This document shows, piece by piece, positions 11,277-22,277 of a DNA stretch of 64,000 nucleotides. A model generated the notes under the pieces. It had not been told where the DNA came from and searched no databases. It saw only the letters and a list, made by a program, of their open reading frames with translations. Within the stretch, counting starts at the first letter, position 1. Each line of letters starts with the position of its first letter. Both the position numbers and the translations under genes were made by a program. The DNA lies in NCBI RefSeq assembly GCF_000835495.1, contig NW_015622546.1:3280955-3344954 (forward strand), read 5' to 3'. Source of the DNA: Cladophialophora immunda. Lineage: Eukaryota > Ascomycota > Eurotiomycetes > Chaetothyriales > Herpotrichiellaceae.

Positions 11277-12956
11277 CTACCTCCTCAGCTCCGAGTCAGT
11301 AGCTGGGATGGTTGGCGAACTGATCCTTCTCTGTCTCAACGCCGTGCCCTTGCAATACTCAAAGACGAAGAGGCAAAGAGCCACCAAGCAGAGGGCGCCC
11401 AAGAACGTGAACGTCCATCCGATTCCCACTGCATCTATCAGGTCCTGAAGAAAGGACACGGCAACTGCTGCCATTGTACAGCGCACAATGTTACTAGCAG
11501 CCTGAGCGGCAGCGGGAGTTCGATGGTTCTTATCCACCAGAAGTGTGTTATAGATCTTCAGGTTTTTTAATGCCTTAGTTAGCTTGGCTGATCAATGCCT
11601 TGGAAAACTCCTTACACTGAAGTCTAGTTGCATGCACAATCCCGCAACAAATTGTAGACATAGTGGAATAGCAATGTGCTGGAATGGTATTAGTTCACGG
11701 GGTGGGCAAAGGCGTGTGAGGGTTTCTAACCTGATGATAATCCAAGACCCAGCCGAAAGCGAGGACCGAGCATATGGTCACGAACATGGGTATCCATATA
11801 ACACCGAGTCGCACCTTCTCGATGGCGAAGTTGTCCAGGTCATCTCCGGCCACTTTGTCGGTGCAAAGACCGCGGTTTGTTCTAGTTCTGCGGTAGGCAT
11901 TGTCCATCAGCGGACCGGAAAAAAAAGTCGAAACTGTTCCACCTATACCGAATGGGAGGTATATGAGGCCTGCCTGCCACTGGTTCAATTTGTAGATGTC
12001 AATGAGGAGCGTCGAGAGTGATGTGTTGATACAGGTGTACACAACGTAGAGAAGGCCACAAGCGGTTGTGACAATGACATTGTCGAGACGGAGAAGTATC
12101 GCCAGCGATTTCATTGGATTTGGTATTCGCCAGTTGTGATTGGAAACAGAGTCCACGTATTCCCAATGACGCATCAGGCTGGTCACTGGCAATCTGAGGT
12201 ATTTGGGCGGCTTGACTGATCCATTGCCCACGATTTCGCGTGACGTCTCCGGGAGGAAGAAAATCATCAAAAGTAAGCATGACCCTGCAGCAATGCACAG
12301 GAACCAGAAAATCCAAGTCCAACCTGCTGCGTAGGTCAGAGCTCCGCCCAGTATGGGACCGATGCTCGGCGCGATAGTTATGCTTGCCATAGTTCAGTCT
12401 CGGACACGATATGCCTGGGTTGCAAACTTACGCGAACGAGACCGCACTGGCGAAGGAACCTCTCTCCGCGGGAGACGCGACGTCAGTAACGACTCCATAC
12501 GCAATCGAGAAGGTGCCTAAACCCATCAGTAACTCATGCGAGCCTCGGGTGGGAAGTCGAACCAGATATTGCCAAAGCTTGCAAAACTCGAAGCCCGAGG
12601 AGTGCTGAATATGTTTTCGACAGAGCAATGGCCATGTTTGCAACAAGATATAATGTCAAAGTAGCGACATAAATTGGCCGTCGACCTAATACATCAGCAG
12701 TGCTCCCTACCAGCGTAGGAGCGACCGTGGCGACGGCCATGTAGGTTGTGATGGTCAAATTGACTTTCTCAACGGAGACAGACAAGGCCTGAGACAATGC
12801 GTGTAAAGCCGGATAGTATATAAAGCTGCTTAAGGTCGAAAACCAGGCAGCATACGAAACCAGGGCGAGAATGCACCATTTCTCGGCCGTGGTACAGACT
12901 GAGTACCGCTCAACTGCCTCAATTTCAGGATTGCCGTTCATCTTTTCGGTAGCCAT
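11277..12956 (-). CDS. MFS multidrug transporter, DHA1 (Qdr-like) family
   Basis: Proton-driven exporter of the major facilitator superfamily. Five exons inferred on the minus strand: 12956-12563, 12516-12432, 12382-11731, 11678-11616 and 11555-11277. Frames join to one ~490-residue protein with about 12 hydrophobic segments. Family features include SFIYYPALHALSQ in the first helix region, DVLGRRPIY (motif A), SGTFSIAYGVVTDVASPAER created only by splicing exons 1 and 2, ITIAPSIGPILGGALTY (motif C), FFLPETSR and the late ASNIVRCTMAAV segment. Exon 4 is a 21-codon micro-exon encoding helix 10-like HIAIPLCLQF. The first intron has a weak donor (gttcga) and is only 46 nt; if it were not spliced the frame would be broken. 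Substrate unknown. Confidence 0.85.
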
Positions 12957-13464
12957 GATCTCAGCACCAGAGTCGACAGTTCAGGCTTTGAAATAGAGGT
13001 CTTTAGAAGCAGTACGTCGTCGGCTATCACCACGCATCAGAAAGTATGATCAAGTCTGCAGAGCGAGCACTCGAACTTGCCTAATTGAATATTTCTCTCG
13101 TCCGCTGGTGTCACCACTTTGCGTTGATGTCAGCCCTCTACTCTTTGGAATGTCTGTTGCATTCTTCGTTTGAGTGGTTGTCTCCACGGCTCGCCCTTTT
13201 TTTCAGCGGCGTACCTAACAGCATGGCGCCGCCTCAGTTCTACTCGTATGCAACCTACCACATTCCATCGTCACACTGTACACCATATCCATCACCTCTT
13301 CTGTCGTTTAGCAAGTGGTTTGCTTGGTATGCATCGATATCGACGTGGGTGTGCTTCTCTTTCCCTCTACCGTGGTTTAGTTCAAGAGATCGGCAACCTA
13401 ACAATTGAGCGGTTCTGCCCAGCCAGTGCCCATAAGTCGTCTGGTTTCGCTCCAGACGTGAGAG
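12957..13464. other. Divergent intergenic region, MFS and fructosamine-kinase genes
   Basis: About 500 bp between two divergent start codons, so it should hold both promoters. No conserved element recognised. Confidence 0.4.
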
Positions 13465-14708
13465 ATGGGAGATTCGTCGATATGGGAAAATGGCGTTGAA
13501 GGGAATTTCCTTGTCCACAAAGCTGTCGCTGCAGGTAGGAATATCTCGCCACTACTGTTGGCCGGGCTGAGATTGATGCCCAAAATCTAGTCATGCCTCC
13601 AGGAACCAAAGTGGTGTCCGCAGAGACTTCTGGTATCTCGGCTTGGACGAAGACGGCAAAAGTCTCGGCCATTCTACCTAATGGAAATCCCAAGAGATAT
13701 TTCTTGAAAGTCAGTCACTCTCCGGTTGTGTGATGTCTCCTCAGAACTGATTGGTGTCGAACAGTGCGCCATGGGGAAAGGTGCTCGGGTCCTGGCTGAA
13801 GGTGAATATCATTCTGCATCTGCCATCAATGCTGTGGTGACGGGATTGGTGCCCAAACCAGCTGGATGGGGCGAGTACTATGTTGATGGATCACCCGTGT
13901 TTTTCTTGCTTGGAGACTTCCACGACATGGATCTCTCTGCCGCTCCGGAACCCTTTGACTTCACGGCTCGCATAGCAGAACTCCATCGAAAAGGCACGTC
14001 TCCAAATGGCATGTTTGGATTTCCTGTCCCAACAGTTATCGGCATTATGGAACGCACTGTGACCTGGGAAACAAGCTGGGCTAAGTCATTCACCCATCAA
14101 CTGAAAGATGCCATCAAGTACGACAATGAGACAAACGGACCTTGGCCGGAATACGACGCTGCTTGCCAGCAACTTATCGAAGTTGTGATACCACGACTAT
14201 TGGGTGCGTTGCAGTCAGATGGCCGTGATATTACGCCGGCATTGGTGCATGGCGACTTGTGGGAACAAAATGTCGGTATAGACAAGGAGACGGGCAATAC
14301 AATTGTCTTCGATCCCGGATGCACCTACGCCCACAATGAGATGGAGTTTGGCACATGGAGATGTTCCTGGGCGTTTCACTTCAATTCTCCGACATACATG
14401 CGACTATATCAACAACATATTCCCCCCTCGGAACCCGTGGAGGAGTGGGACGACCGCAATCGGCTATATAGCATCCACCCCTACTTGACCGACTCGGCTG
14501 GACATCCAGGGAGTATATCAAGGCAGATGTGAGTCAACCCTCCTAGCCTAATGAAATGCCACTAAACAACATTCACAGAGCATACAATGAGATGCTGTAC
14601 CTCTGTGAGAAATATGGACCTCTAGACACCCTCGAGCGATATGACCCCGAGAAGGATATTAGTGTTACTGGTGCATATACGCCGTTCGTCATGACCCAGC
14701 TCGAATGA
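13465..14708 (+). CDS. Fructosamine/ketosamine-3-kinase family protein
   Basis: Members of this family phosphorylate Amadori or related ketosamine adducts on proteins, a deglycation repair step; fungal copies are also annotated as aminoglycoside-phosphotransferase-like. Exons inferred: 13465-13534, 13591-13709, 13765-14528 and 14579-14708; 360 residues, usual for the family. The ATG at 13465 gives a WENGVEGNFLVHKAV start, and splicing the 56-nt first intron yields VMPPGTKVVSAETSG followed by the nucleotide-binding strand ending YFLK. The kinase core shows VHGDLWEQNVG (catalytic loop, with D and N) and FDPGCTYAHNEMEFG (metal-binding DP in place of the usual DFG-type motif), both typical. A simpler start at ATG 13593 would truncate the N-terminus. 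It lies divergently from the MFS gene, with no evident functional link. Confidence 0.85.
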
Positions 14709-15082
14709 ATTCCAGGATTGTGTTCCATTTCACAGAAGCAGTTGAGGAATGGTATGGCGGAGATTGAAAATAACAAAAGTCCCAAATAGATACTCCACGC
14801 TGGGGTTATTAATAATATATGCCCCACTTGTAGACAGCCGGATTGGGACAGTGGATTCACACGAGGCGCCTAGCCTCGCTAAGTCATTCAAGGCCCGCCA
14901 ACGTCGGAGAAATACCGAGTAGGGGGGCGACCATCTCACTTGGACGTCCCATCCCCCTTTCCGTCATGCTGACCAGATCTCACCTTCTCATCCGTGGCTC
15001 CGCATATAGGGCTGCCTTGGGGGCAGAATGTCTGAAGCTCACACAAAGGCAGGCTGAGAGGTCGAAGTAAGGCTGGCCCGCC
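14709..15082. other. Intergenic region
   Basis: About 370 bp between two plus-strand genes; nothing identifiable beyond presumed terminator and promoter. Confidence 0.4.
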
Positions 15083-16824
15083 ATGTTCATCACCTACAAC
15101 GACCTGGATGACATGCGCGATGCCCGCAAGCGCTCGCAGATCAACGCCTACGTCAACCGAGGTCGGAGGGTCAACAAGGTCAAATCCTCGACGCAACGAC
15201 CGTCACGCCCGCCTCTACAGTGGCAGGCGCGCCATCCCATTCGAACGTCGACTCCCGCCAAGGTCGAGCCAGAGTTGCTGGCACAGGCGAAGCATGTCGC
15301 CGACATTCGCGACCCTCACGTTACCGAGGAGATCATTTACGCGTTACTGAAAAGACGGCGTCTGCCGAAGCTGTCGCTCCAGTATGGCCTCGGTGGCCAT
15401 CGCAGAGATCCATTCGCATCGTTCCCCATTCCTCAATCCGGACAGGTTGAGTGGGCGGCCGATTTCTGTAAGTGCCCTGGATCCGGGGTATGCATTGCTA
15501 CCGGGACGAGATCCTTCAATCTTTTTTCCTGCCCAAAGCTAACGGCTACCCATCAATCAGTCCTCCAGGATTACGCTACCATGAATGCATCGCTATACTC
15601 GGACGAGTCGGGAAGAAACTGGCTCACTGGCACGCTTTTCCCCCTGGCCCTACAATCAGACATGCTCTTCGAGGCCCTCATCCTTTCCATGGCAAGATAT
15701 TCTCACCCTGCGGGTGCCAACGCGCTCGTGCCAGGCGGTGTACACTTTGCACATCTCCGTTCCAGCGTCCTTGGGAAACTCCATCGGACGCTTTCCCAGG
15801 ACAAGGAGATATCGACCTCGGACACAACCATCCACACCGTGATATGTTTGATAGCTGCAGACGTTCGTTGAATCTCCTCTTTTGCAGGGTGGAGAGACTG
15901 GAGCTAACCAGATTCCAGTTCTTCGCCGGTCACGATGACCATGCAGCAACTCACCTCAAAGGCCTTCAGACGCTCGTTTCGCTCCGTGGCGGACTCGAGC
16001 ACGGCAAATTTGATCGCCAGACGAAATACAACCTGGCGGGGTATGTTTGTACTGCTCTGTAACGAGAGGCGAGGATGCTGATGACACTTTTCCCCAGTAC
16101 ACATGCGTTATGTTCGTTTGCAGAGCAACGCCTGCAAGAGTCCTCGCCACTGGCAGTCCAGCCAGAATCCGAACTCACCTACCCAAAGCATCCATTCTCG
16201 CCACAGCTGTGCACGGAGATTGCGACCCTGCCACGTGGCATCAGCGACATTGCACTCGACGGCAGAATCTCCACGCAGATCATCGAACTGCTCTGTCGCC
16301 TCGCCCACATGGCCCAAGAGACGCCCCTGACCAAGCGCGCCACGACCGAGGAAATCTACAACGTGTCCGTCGACCTTCTGACCTTCATCACGCGAACGAA
16401 CCTCTCCCCTCTCGAACGGAGTGTCTGTATCTTTTGCTGGCTCTTCGTGCTGAGGGAGCAGCCGGACCGGAACGAGAGCCAGAAGTTTTACGGACAGTTT
16501 CTGGACAACATGCGGCGCCGGATCAAGGAGACGGCGACGTCCTTCATGTCGCTGGAAGGCGCGAAGCCCGACTATGTTACTTGGGGGGTGGCCATCCTTG
16601 TGGTCGAGAAGAGCTCGGAGCGGATCGGCCTGACCGAAGATGAACGCGCCGAAGTCTTTGAAGAGCTAATTCGGCGACACCCCGCAGCGAGGAGGTGGAA
16701 GGAGACGGTCAAAAGCCTCAAGCGATTCTTCTTTCTCGACGCGTGGGTGGAGGAATACCGCGTCTGGTGGAACAAGGAGATTGGGAGATGCAAAAGGCGA
16801 TCTCAAGAGCATGAACGGAGTTGA
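15083..16824 (+). CDS. Fungal transcription-factor-like protein without zinc cluster
   Basis: Four exons inferred: 15083-15467, 15561-15862, 15919-16040 and 16098-16824; joined frame 511 residues. It starts MFITYNDLDD and is basic over the first ~100 residues. The rest is mostly helical, with segments such as LFPLALQSDMLFEALILSMA and AATHLKGLQTLVSLRGGLEH, the pattern of the fungal-specific transcription factor domain (Fungal_trans_2 type) that counts a prior metabolic-regulator core. No CX2C zinc cluster is present, so DNA binding is not shown. Intron 2 has gctaac just before its acceptor. The acceptor of intron 3 was chosen at 16097 because it keeps frame with a THALCSFAEQ segment. Regulatory role is inferred only from fold similarity. 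Confidence 0.7.
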
Positions 16825-16981
16825 CGCGTTGGCTACGTTGGACTACCGTGCTCACAGAGTTGAGAGCCCGTCCCGTCAGAAACCTGCCCTTTTCCATCCC
16901 CTGAATCTCAAGCGACTCGACCGGTGTACAAGCTGCAGTATAATGCTTGCACCGTCAATCTCCCCATCCACTCTGTGGCCA

Positions 16982-18145
16982 TCATGGCTCCATCACGACA
17001 ATACCGCCGCTTCTCCCCTGCTTCTCAGCCACGTCGAAGGCCTGCTCCCACTCCTCCAACTTGAACGTGGCCACGACTCGCGCCCCCAGCGGATTGACGG
17101 CGTCGGCCTCTCGGTGCAGCTTGACCACGCTCGTCTCGACGAGGGCGATCAGCCGCTTCACGTCCACGGGCTCGTACATCCACTTGCCCTTGAGGGTGAT
17201 GTCCTTGCGCATCAACATGCCGTGCGGCAGGACGACGTCGTGGGTGCCTCCGCCCATGAGACACATGCGGCCGCCGTTTCTCAAGGCGATGACCCCGGCC
17301 TTGAGGTGCCGGGACTCTGCCGCCGCCGGCGGGGAGATGTCGAAGAAGACGTCGATGACGCCGCCCAGGCCCTTCAGCGCCTGCGAGTCCTCCTCCCAAT
17401 CGCCCGTGAGCGGGACGGTCTCGATCCTGCCCCTCTTCTCCGGCGCGATCGCTGTTTTCAGATCGGCCAATATCTCCTGGTTGCGGCCCATGCAGATCAC
17501 CCGCCCGGCGCCCAGCTCGAGACACAGGTGCACGGCCGCAGACCCGAACCCGCCGGTCGCGGGGCTGACGACGACGGTCTCGCCGGGCTTCAGGTCCACG
17601 CACAGGGGGCCCAGCCCGCCGTAGGCGACCAGCATCTTGGGGATGAACATCAGATCCCCCAGCCGGTAGCCGAGCCGGGTGAGGAGCCGGTCCTCGTCGA
17701 GGACGAAGCAGTTCTCCAGCGGCCAGCGCACGTACTCGGCGTAGGTGCCGTCGCGCCAGGCGTCGCGGAACAGCCGGGCCGCGGCGGGCGTGTGGCCGTG
17801 GGCGATGGCGCTGAGGAACGTGGCCCCGGCGGCGCGGTCGATGTCGTCGCGGCCCCGGATCGTCACGTCGAGCAGGCACAGGTCTCCGACGCGCAGGGTC
17901 GTCGCGTCCGGCCCCAGCGCCGCCACGCGCGCCAGCGCCGTCTGCCCCAGCGTCAGCGGCGTCGGGTACGGGTACTGGCGCACCCCGTTGTAGATGTCCT
18001 TGGTGTAGCTGATCACCGAGGCCTGGAGCACACGCAGCACCGCAGAGCCGGGTGTTACCTGTGGGGTGGGGATCTGCTGCACGGTCGGGGGCTGGGCGTA
18101 GACATCCTGGCGCAGGGCGCGGTGTGTGGGCGGGATGGACGACAT
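16982..18145 (-). CDS. MDR-family alcohol dehydrogenase/quinone reductase-like protein
   Basis: Medium-chain dehydrogenase/reductase, single exon, 387 residues from the ATG at 18143-18145. The N-terminal GroES-like half contains VISYTKDIYNGVRQYP and GQTALARVAALG; the C-terminal Rossmann half shows the cofactor motif SPATGGFGSAAVHLCLELG. The structural and catalytic zinc signature (GHE plus four clustered cysteines) is absent, so it is more like zinc-independent quinone/enone reductases. Substrate is unknown. The coding sequence is very GC-rich at third positions compared with neighbours, which creates long open antisense frames over the same interval; those are shadows. It is convergent with the preceding transcription-factor-like gene. 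Confidence 0.85.
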   Translation of the reverse strand: MSSIPPTHRALRQDVYAQPPTVQQIPTPQVTPGSAVLRVLQASVISYTKDIYNGVRQYPYPTPLTLGQTALARVAALGPDATTLRVGDLCLLDVTIRGRDDIDRAAGATFLSAIAHGHTPAAARLFRDAWRDGTYAEYVRWPLENCFVLDEDRLLTRLGYRLGDLMFIPKMLVAYGGLGPLCVDLKPGETVVVSPATGGFGSAAVHLCLELGAGRVICMGRNQEILADLKTAIAPEKRGRIETVPLTGDWEEDSQALKGLGGVIDVFFDISPPAAAESRHLKAGVIALRNGGRMCLMGGGTHDVVLPHGMLMRKDITLKGKWMYEPVDVKRLIALVETSVVKLHREADAVNPLGARVVATFKLEEWEQAFDVAEKQGRSGGIVVMEP

Positions 18146-19567
18146 GGTTGTTGTTGTTGCCTGTATACGGCTGGCTGGCTGGCTGTATGGTTATACGGGG
18201 AGTAGGATGTTGTGATTATCCCTCCCTTCTGATGGAGAGATAGCGGACGAGACGAGAGTCTTAATATATACCTCTCTTTCGACCGTGCTCTCTCAATCTC
18301 ACCCCTCCGCTTCTGCATGTCGTCACCACCACCACCACCACCACCACCACCACCACCACCACCACTCCGCCCATGATTTAGTTACTTGGTCGAAAAGTGT
18401 CACTCCATTGAATTACCCCGACTCCGTCTCTGATAGGATCCGTCTCTGATAGGACGTATGAACCCGTGGATGTGAAGGCCTGAGAGACGACCTGCTGGAT
18501 TGGATGAACATGAACAGCCATCCCTCAACCCTGACCAACCATCAGCATCAAAATCCCCGAAATCGAAGATCCGGGCGCCCTAAACTTGCACACTTACACG
18601 CCTACAACGCTACTCACCAAACACCAACACAAATGCAAAGACCCGATTCCAATGCACGCCGTGCGCGCAGCGTGGTAAATCCACGCAAACACCGCGCCTC
18701 TTCGCTCCTAACTCCGACGACGTGCGTGCCCGGGGGAGAAAATCGAGAATCTCTCCGAGTATAAGACCACCGACGACTCCCGCACTCGTCGCTCACTAAC
18801 GATGTTAACAACTTGCAGCACAGCCGCGAGATGTTCGTTAGAGCACGGATCTATACCCTTTCCGATGGATGCGGTTTAGCGCTGGCGCCGATCGGGGGGA
18901 GGGGAGCTAGGACCATTAACCAGCGGGACTAGGGATGCAACAACTTACTCATCCAGTACCTACTTGGACCTAGGCAGTATCTCCAGTACTGGGGGATGGA
19001 GTGCGGAGGCTTACTACATCGACTCGTGTGCAGTACAACAAGTCTAGCACCGAGGCTGGCGTTGGATAGGTCGGTTTCTAGGTTCGAGAGAGATATGGAC
19101 ATTGGACATTGCGGCCTTAACTCCAGCCAGTCACACACGACGGCCCTACATACACCACGAATCGAGCACACGGGCATCGGACGAACTATTTCGCCCTGCT
19201 GGCTGGGCCCCTGTCCATCACGACCACATTGAAGAGAGCCGCGGCAGCTGCGTAGGGGCTGCTGGAAATATGCTGGAAGGATGCTGGAACTATAGACTGC
19301 AGTGGGCAGCACCAGACAGCACGGAGCCAGCACTTCAAGGCATGACTTCGTCCTTGTCACTGCCCAACTCCTGCTCACCTACAGCAAGGGATAGATCAAA
19401 AACCTCTTCTCCAGACCCAACACCACAACGCATCTGTAATTTCGAACGCATCGTCATATTTGATTGTTAATATTTCAACATCACCCTCTTCAAGCCACGT
19501 ATGCCCGAGCGAGGCTTTGGGCAAAGAGTCGCCAAATAATCACCACGTCGCAACTTCGGCTTCAACC
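18146..19567. other. Gene-free stretch with microsatellite
   Basis: About 1.4 kb between the dehydrogenase promoter and the 3' end of the next gene. Apart from the CAC array I see only short unconvincing frames. Confidence 0.4.
18324..18365 (+). repeat. (CAC)14 microsatellite
   Basis: Fourteen perfect CAC units, about 180 bp upstream of the start codon of the minus-strand dehydrogenase gene, hence possibly in its promoter or leader (GTG repeats on that strand). Such perfect arrays are usually length-polymorphic. Confidence 0.9.
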
Positions 19568-21457
19568 TCAGACGGCTTTGGAAATCCTAGTCCTTGTCCT
19601 CGTCTGGATCATGTTCTTCTCCCCTTCGGGACCACTCTCCCCTTGCGCTGCCAGTCCGACCACCTTCGCCGACAAAGAAGAAGTCGATCCAACGGGCAGC
19701 GGAATGTTGGTGGTTTTTTTGGGTGCCGGCGTCCCATTCACGCTCCCAACATTTAATTTCCTGAGCTTGCGCACCTTTCTGACACCTCTATTTTGTTGCC
19801 GAAGGAGCGAACGCCGCTTCTCGGCCCCTTCTTCACCTCCTCCCTCAGACACGGAGTTGCCATCAGATTTGCCTTCCTGATTTCGTTCCTCGTCTGTTTC
19901 CTCACTCGAGCCCTTCGTAACTTGTCCGTCCTGGAAGGTCGCAAGCTTCTCGGCCCAAGTCACTTCCTTGCCTTTGTTATTCTTGTTCTTGGACGCAATC
20001 TCTGGGTCTTGCTGTTCAGCCCCATCCTCTTCCGAGAACTGTCTGGCTTTCAGCTCAGCGTTCAATTGTATCAACCTGACCTTCGCCGGCACCGCTCCAT
20101 TTTTATTATTCTTAGTGTTTGTGCGGGTGGCCACGGCAACAGATTGAGCTTCGTGGTTGCCAGCAATGAATTCGGTACCGCCGAGTCGCTTGAGGGAGAT
20201 ACTGCTCGGGAGACTCGTGACGGGTTTTTGAAGTCTCGGGAGTCGGGTGATGAGCCGAGAACTTCTTCGAGGCGAGACGTTGACTTCCGGCTCTTGGGTT
20301 GCAGGAAGATTCGTTGGTGTTTCTTCATCATCAGCTATTGGTACCGAAAGATCAGTCACTTCCTCAATGTGAGAGAACTTTGACTCTTCCTGTAAATCCG
20401 CTGACTCCGCCATCTCGTTCGGTTGTGCTGGGCTTTCGTGGGGCGTTTGTTCTTTGGCTGCTTTCCGTGCTCGAGCCCGGGACAGGAAGTCGTGCAGGAA
20501 GGCCGTGTCGTCGTCATCATCAAGCGGAGTGCTAACTGATTCTCCAGTGTCCTGGGCGCTCGACACAGTTGCTGAAGATGAATGTGAGTCTTGCTCTCGT
20601 TCTCCACAAGAGGCGGTGTCCCCATCGGTGGGCTTCATGGGTGTATTTATCGAAGATTGCATAGCTGTAGGCGAAGGCGAAGAGGCACGAGAAATCTTCA
20701 ATGGACCAACGATCGGCGAAAGAGGTTGAGGCAAACCCACTGCCTCTGAGGAAGCACTGTCGCTGTCTAAGACAGTTGTAGTACCCGTTTCAATATCAGC
20801 ACCTTCACCCTCAATCCAACGCTCAGCCCCTTCATGGCTTCCGAGGATAGGTGAAGCTGTGCCGTTTTCAGGTTTCCCGCAGTCTTCGTCGTCCTCGATG
20901 CTATCGTGGGCCTCATCGGGGGTGTCTTGATCTTCCAAGTCTATTTTGCGGTCAGCGACACCCCCGCATTCCAACAATTTTCGTTTCGGGCTGGCTGTCG
21001 TCAATCCATCCTCGTCCCATCGAGAAGCAATGTAGTCAACATTTTCTTTATCCTCTTCTCCGCCGAGATGAGCGATCCTCAATCTCTTGACCGGTCGTGT
21101 GTTCAATCTCTTGGTTTCCTTCTTCCAGTTCTCCCCGATATTGGACCTGATGGCACCTAGTGGAACGCGCTTCCATATCTTCTGTGCGTCGTTCCGCGCC
21201 ACAAATGGCGTTGCCGGTCGTCTTTCCCACGCTCTAGGTAGGCATTTGACTTGCCGAGGAGTAAATGTGTAAGGCTGTGGAGGGCTTGTAGAGTCGTTGT
21301 ACGCGTCTAGTGCTTGCAGCGGCGTTGAAGAGTTGCCAGAGTAAGTTGACCGTCGAGGTGACTTCCTATGCGGTGAGCTCGAGAATGCCATCGATGGGCC
21401 CTCGCCCAGAGTATGAGGTTCTTGCGGAGGAGTGTCGATAGCAGCAGCCGAAGCCAT
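19568..21457 (-). CDS. Hypothetical, largely disordered, probably nuclear protein
   Basis: Single long frame; the first ATG (MASAAAIDTPPQ) is at 21455-21457, giving 629 residues. I do not recognise the family. Composition is rich in Ser, Glu, Lys, Pro and Thr. Basic clusters such as TRPVKRLRIAHLGG and RQQNRGVRKVRKLRKLNVG look like nuclear localisation signals. A more conserved-looking block lies at residues about 60-130 (TPRQVKCLPRAWERRPATPF, KIWKRVPLGAIRSNIGENW), and another near the C-terminus (VPAKVRLIQLNAELKARQFS, VTWAEKLATFQDG). Many SP/TP sites suggest phosphorylation by proline-directed kinases. The frame remains open upstream of the ATG without another ATG. A role in chromosome biology or transcription is possible but unproven. 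Confidence 0.75.
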   Translation of the reverse strand: MASAAAIDTPPQEPHTLGEGPSMAFSSSPHRKSPRRSTYSGNSSTPLQALDAYNDSTSPPQPYTFTPRQVKCLPRAWERRPATPFVARNDAQKIWKRVPLGAIRSNIGENWKKETKRLNTRPVKRLRIAHLGGEEDKENVDYIASRWDEDGLTTASPKRKLLECGGVADRKIDLEDQDTPDEAHDSIEDDEDCGKPENGTASPILGSHEGAERWIEGEGADIETGTTTVLDSDSASSEAVGLPQPLSPIVGPLKISRASSPSPTAMQSSINTPMKPTDGDTASCGEREQDSHSSSATVSSAQDTGESVSTPLDDDDDTAFLHDFLSRARARKAAKEQTPHESPAQPNEMAESADLQEESKFSHIEEVTDLSVPIADDEETPTNLPATQEPEVNVSPRRSSRLITRLPRLQKPVTSLPSSISLKRLGGTEFIAGNHEAQSVAVATRTNTKNNKNGAVPAKVRLIQLNAELKARQFSEEDGAEQQDPEIASKNKNNKGKEVTWAEKLATFQDGQVTKGSSEETDEERNQEGKSDGNSVSEGGGEEGAEKRRSLLRQQNRGVRKVRKLRKLNVGSVNGTPAPKKTTNIPLPVGSTSSLSAKVVGLAAQGESGPEGEKNMIQTRTRTRISKAV

Positions 21458-22277
21458 AATGATATGTCGGGTACTCTGCTGATTGAGGCTGCGCCAGAAT
21501 TCGGACAGGTCAATAAAGCGTCTAGATACGTGGACAACAGATAACAAAGCAATACAAGTTCTGGCTCATAGACAATCAGCAGCAGAGAGCAACGACGCCT
21601 CTCGCGCGCCGCTCCAAGTGTTGCAATTGCGCACTGAATTGGCTTCGCGCGACCTGCGATGTTTATGGTGACGGAAAGGGCCTAGTCGTGTCCGGCGCAC
21701 TTGCCTCAATCAGCTCCCACTTTCCCTATTAACAATCACATCCTCCTACTCGATACATCAGATCCGACGAGAAAGAATGGAGCGGAGCAAAGATCGAGTT
21801 CAAGAGCAATTAATCATGTGTTTTCTGCGCATTGGCAGCTTGCGTTAGGCCGTTTGCCATGACTAAGTCTAGCTTTCATCAAATCATATACACGAACGTA
21901 ACCCTCGGACCATACCCATCCAGACCCTCCTTTGAAAGCCTCCTTCCCATTCTCCCTTCTGTTATTATCACCAAAGTCGACAGCCATAACTGTCCGACTC
22001 TCCGAGTCTGTTCGCATAGGCAACATCCCCGACCCAACCTCCGCAAAGTGTCAATCGCTATGCAAAACATGCTCGTGCTGGTGTACAAGGAGGTTTTGTG
22101 TATACATGACTCATTCAAATCCCCATCCCAATTGTTTCCGTGATATTCCAAGGCGCCAGAGACATGAAAGGAAAATGTCATCCCAGTGTGCGTGGTGTAA
22201 ATCCTGCGTCATGCACAAAGGATAATGCTAAGGACAGTCAAGAAAGGAAATGTTTGAAAGGATCTGTGGGCCCACGT
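21458..22277. other. Intergenic region
   Basis: About 820 bp containing the promoter of the disordered-protein gene and the 3' untranslated region of the Medusa-like gene, both on the minus strand. No further gene seen. Confidence 0.4.

Noticed and set aside
12520..12600. Apparent frameshift disrupting the MFS gene
   Set aside because: A 46-nt GT-AG intron (12562-12517) restores a continuous frame with the exact family motif, so the gene need not be broken.
12540..12600. tRNA B-box-like GGTTCGA sequence on the minus strand
   Set aside because: No flanking T-stem, anticodon arm or acceptor stem pairing; it lies at the MFS exon 1-intron junction.
16781..18205. 474-codon and 284-codon frames overlapping the dehydrogenase gene
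   Set aside because: GC3-driven shadow frames; only the 387-residue minus-strand frame shows a protein fold signature.
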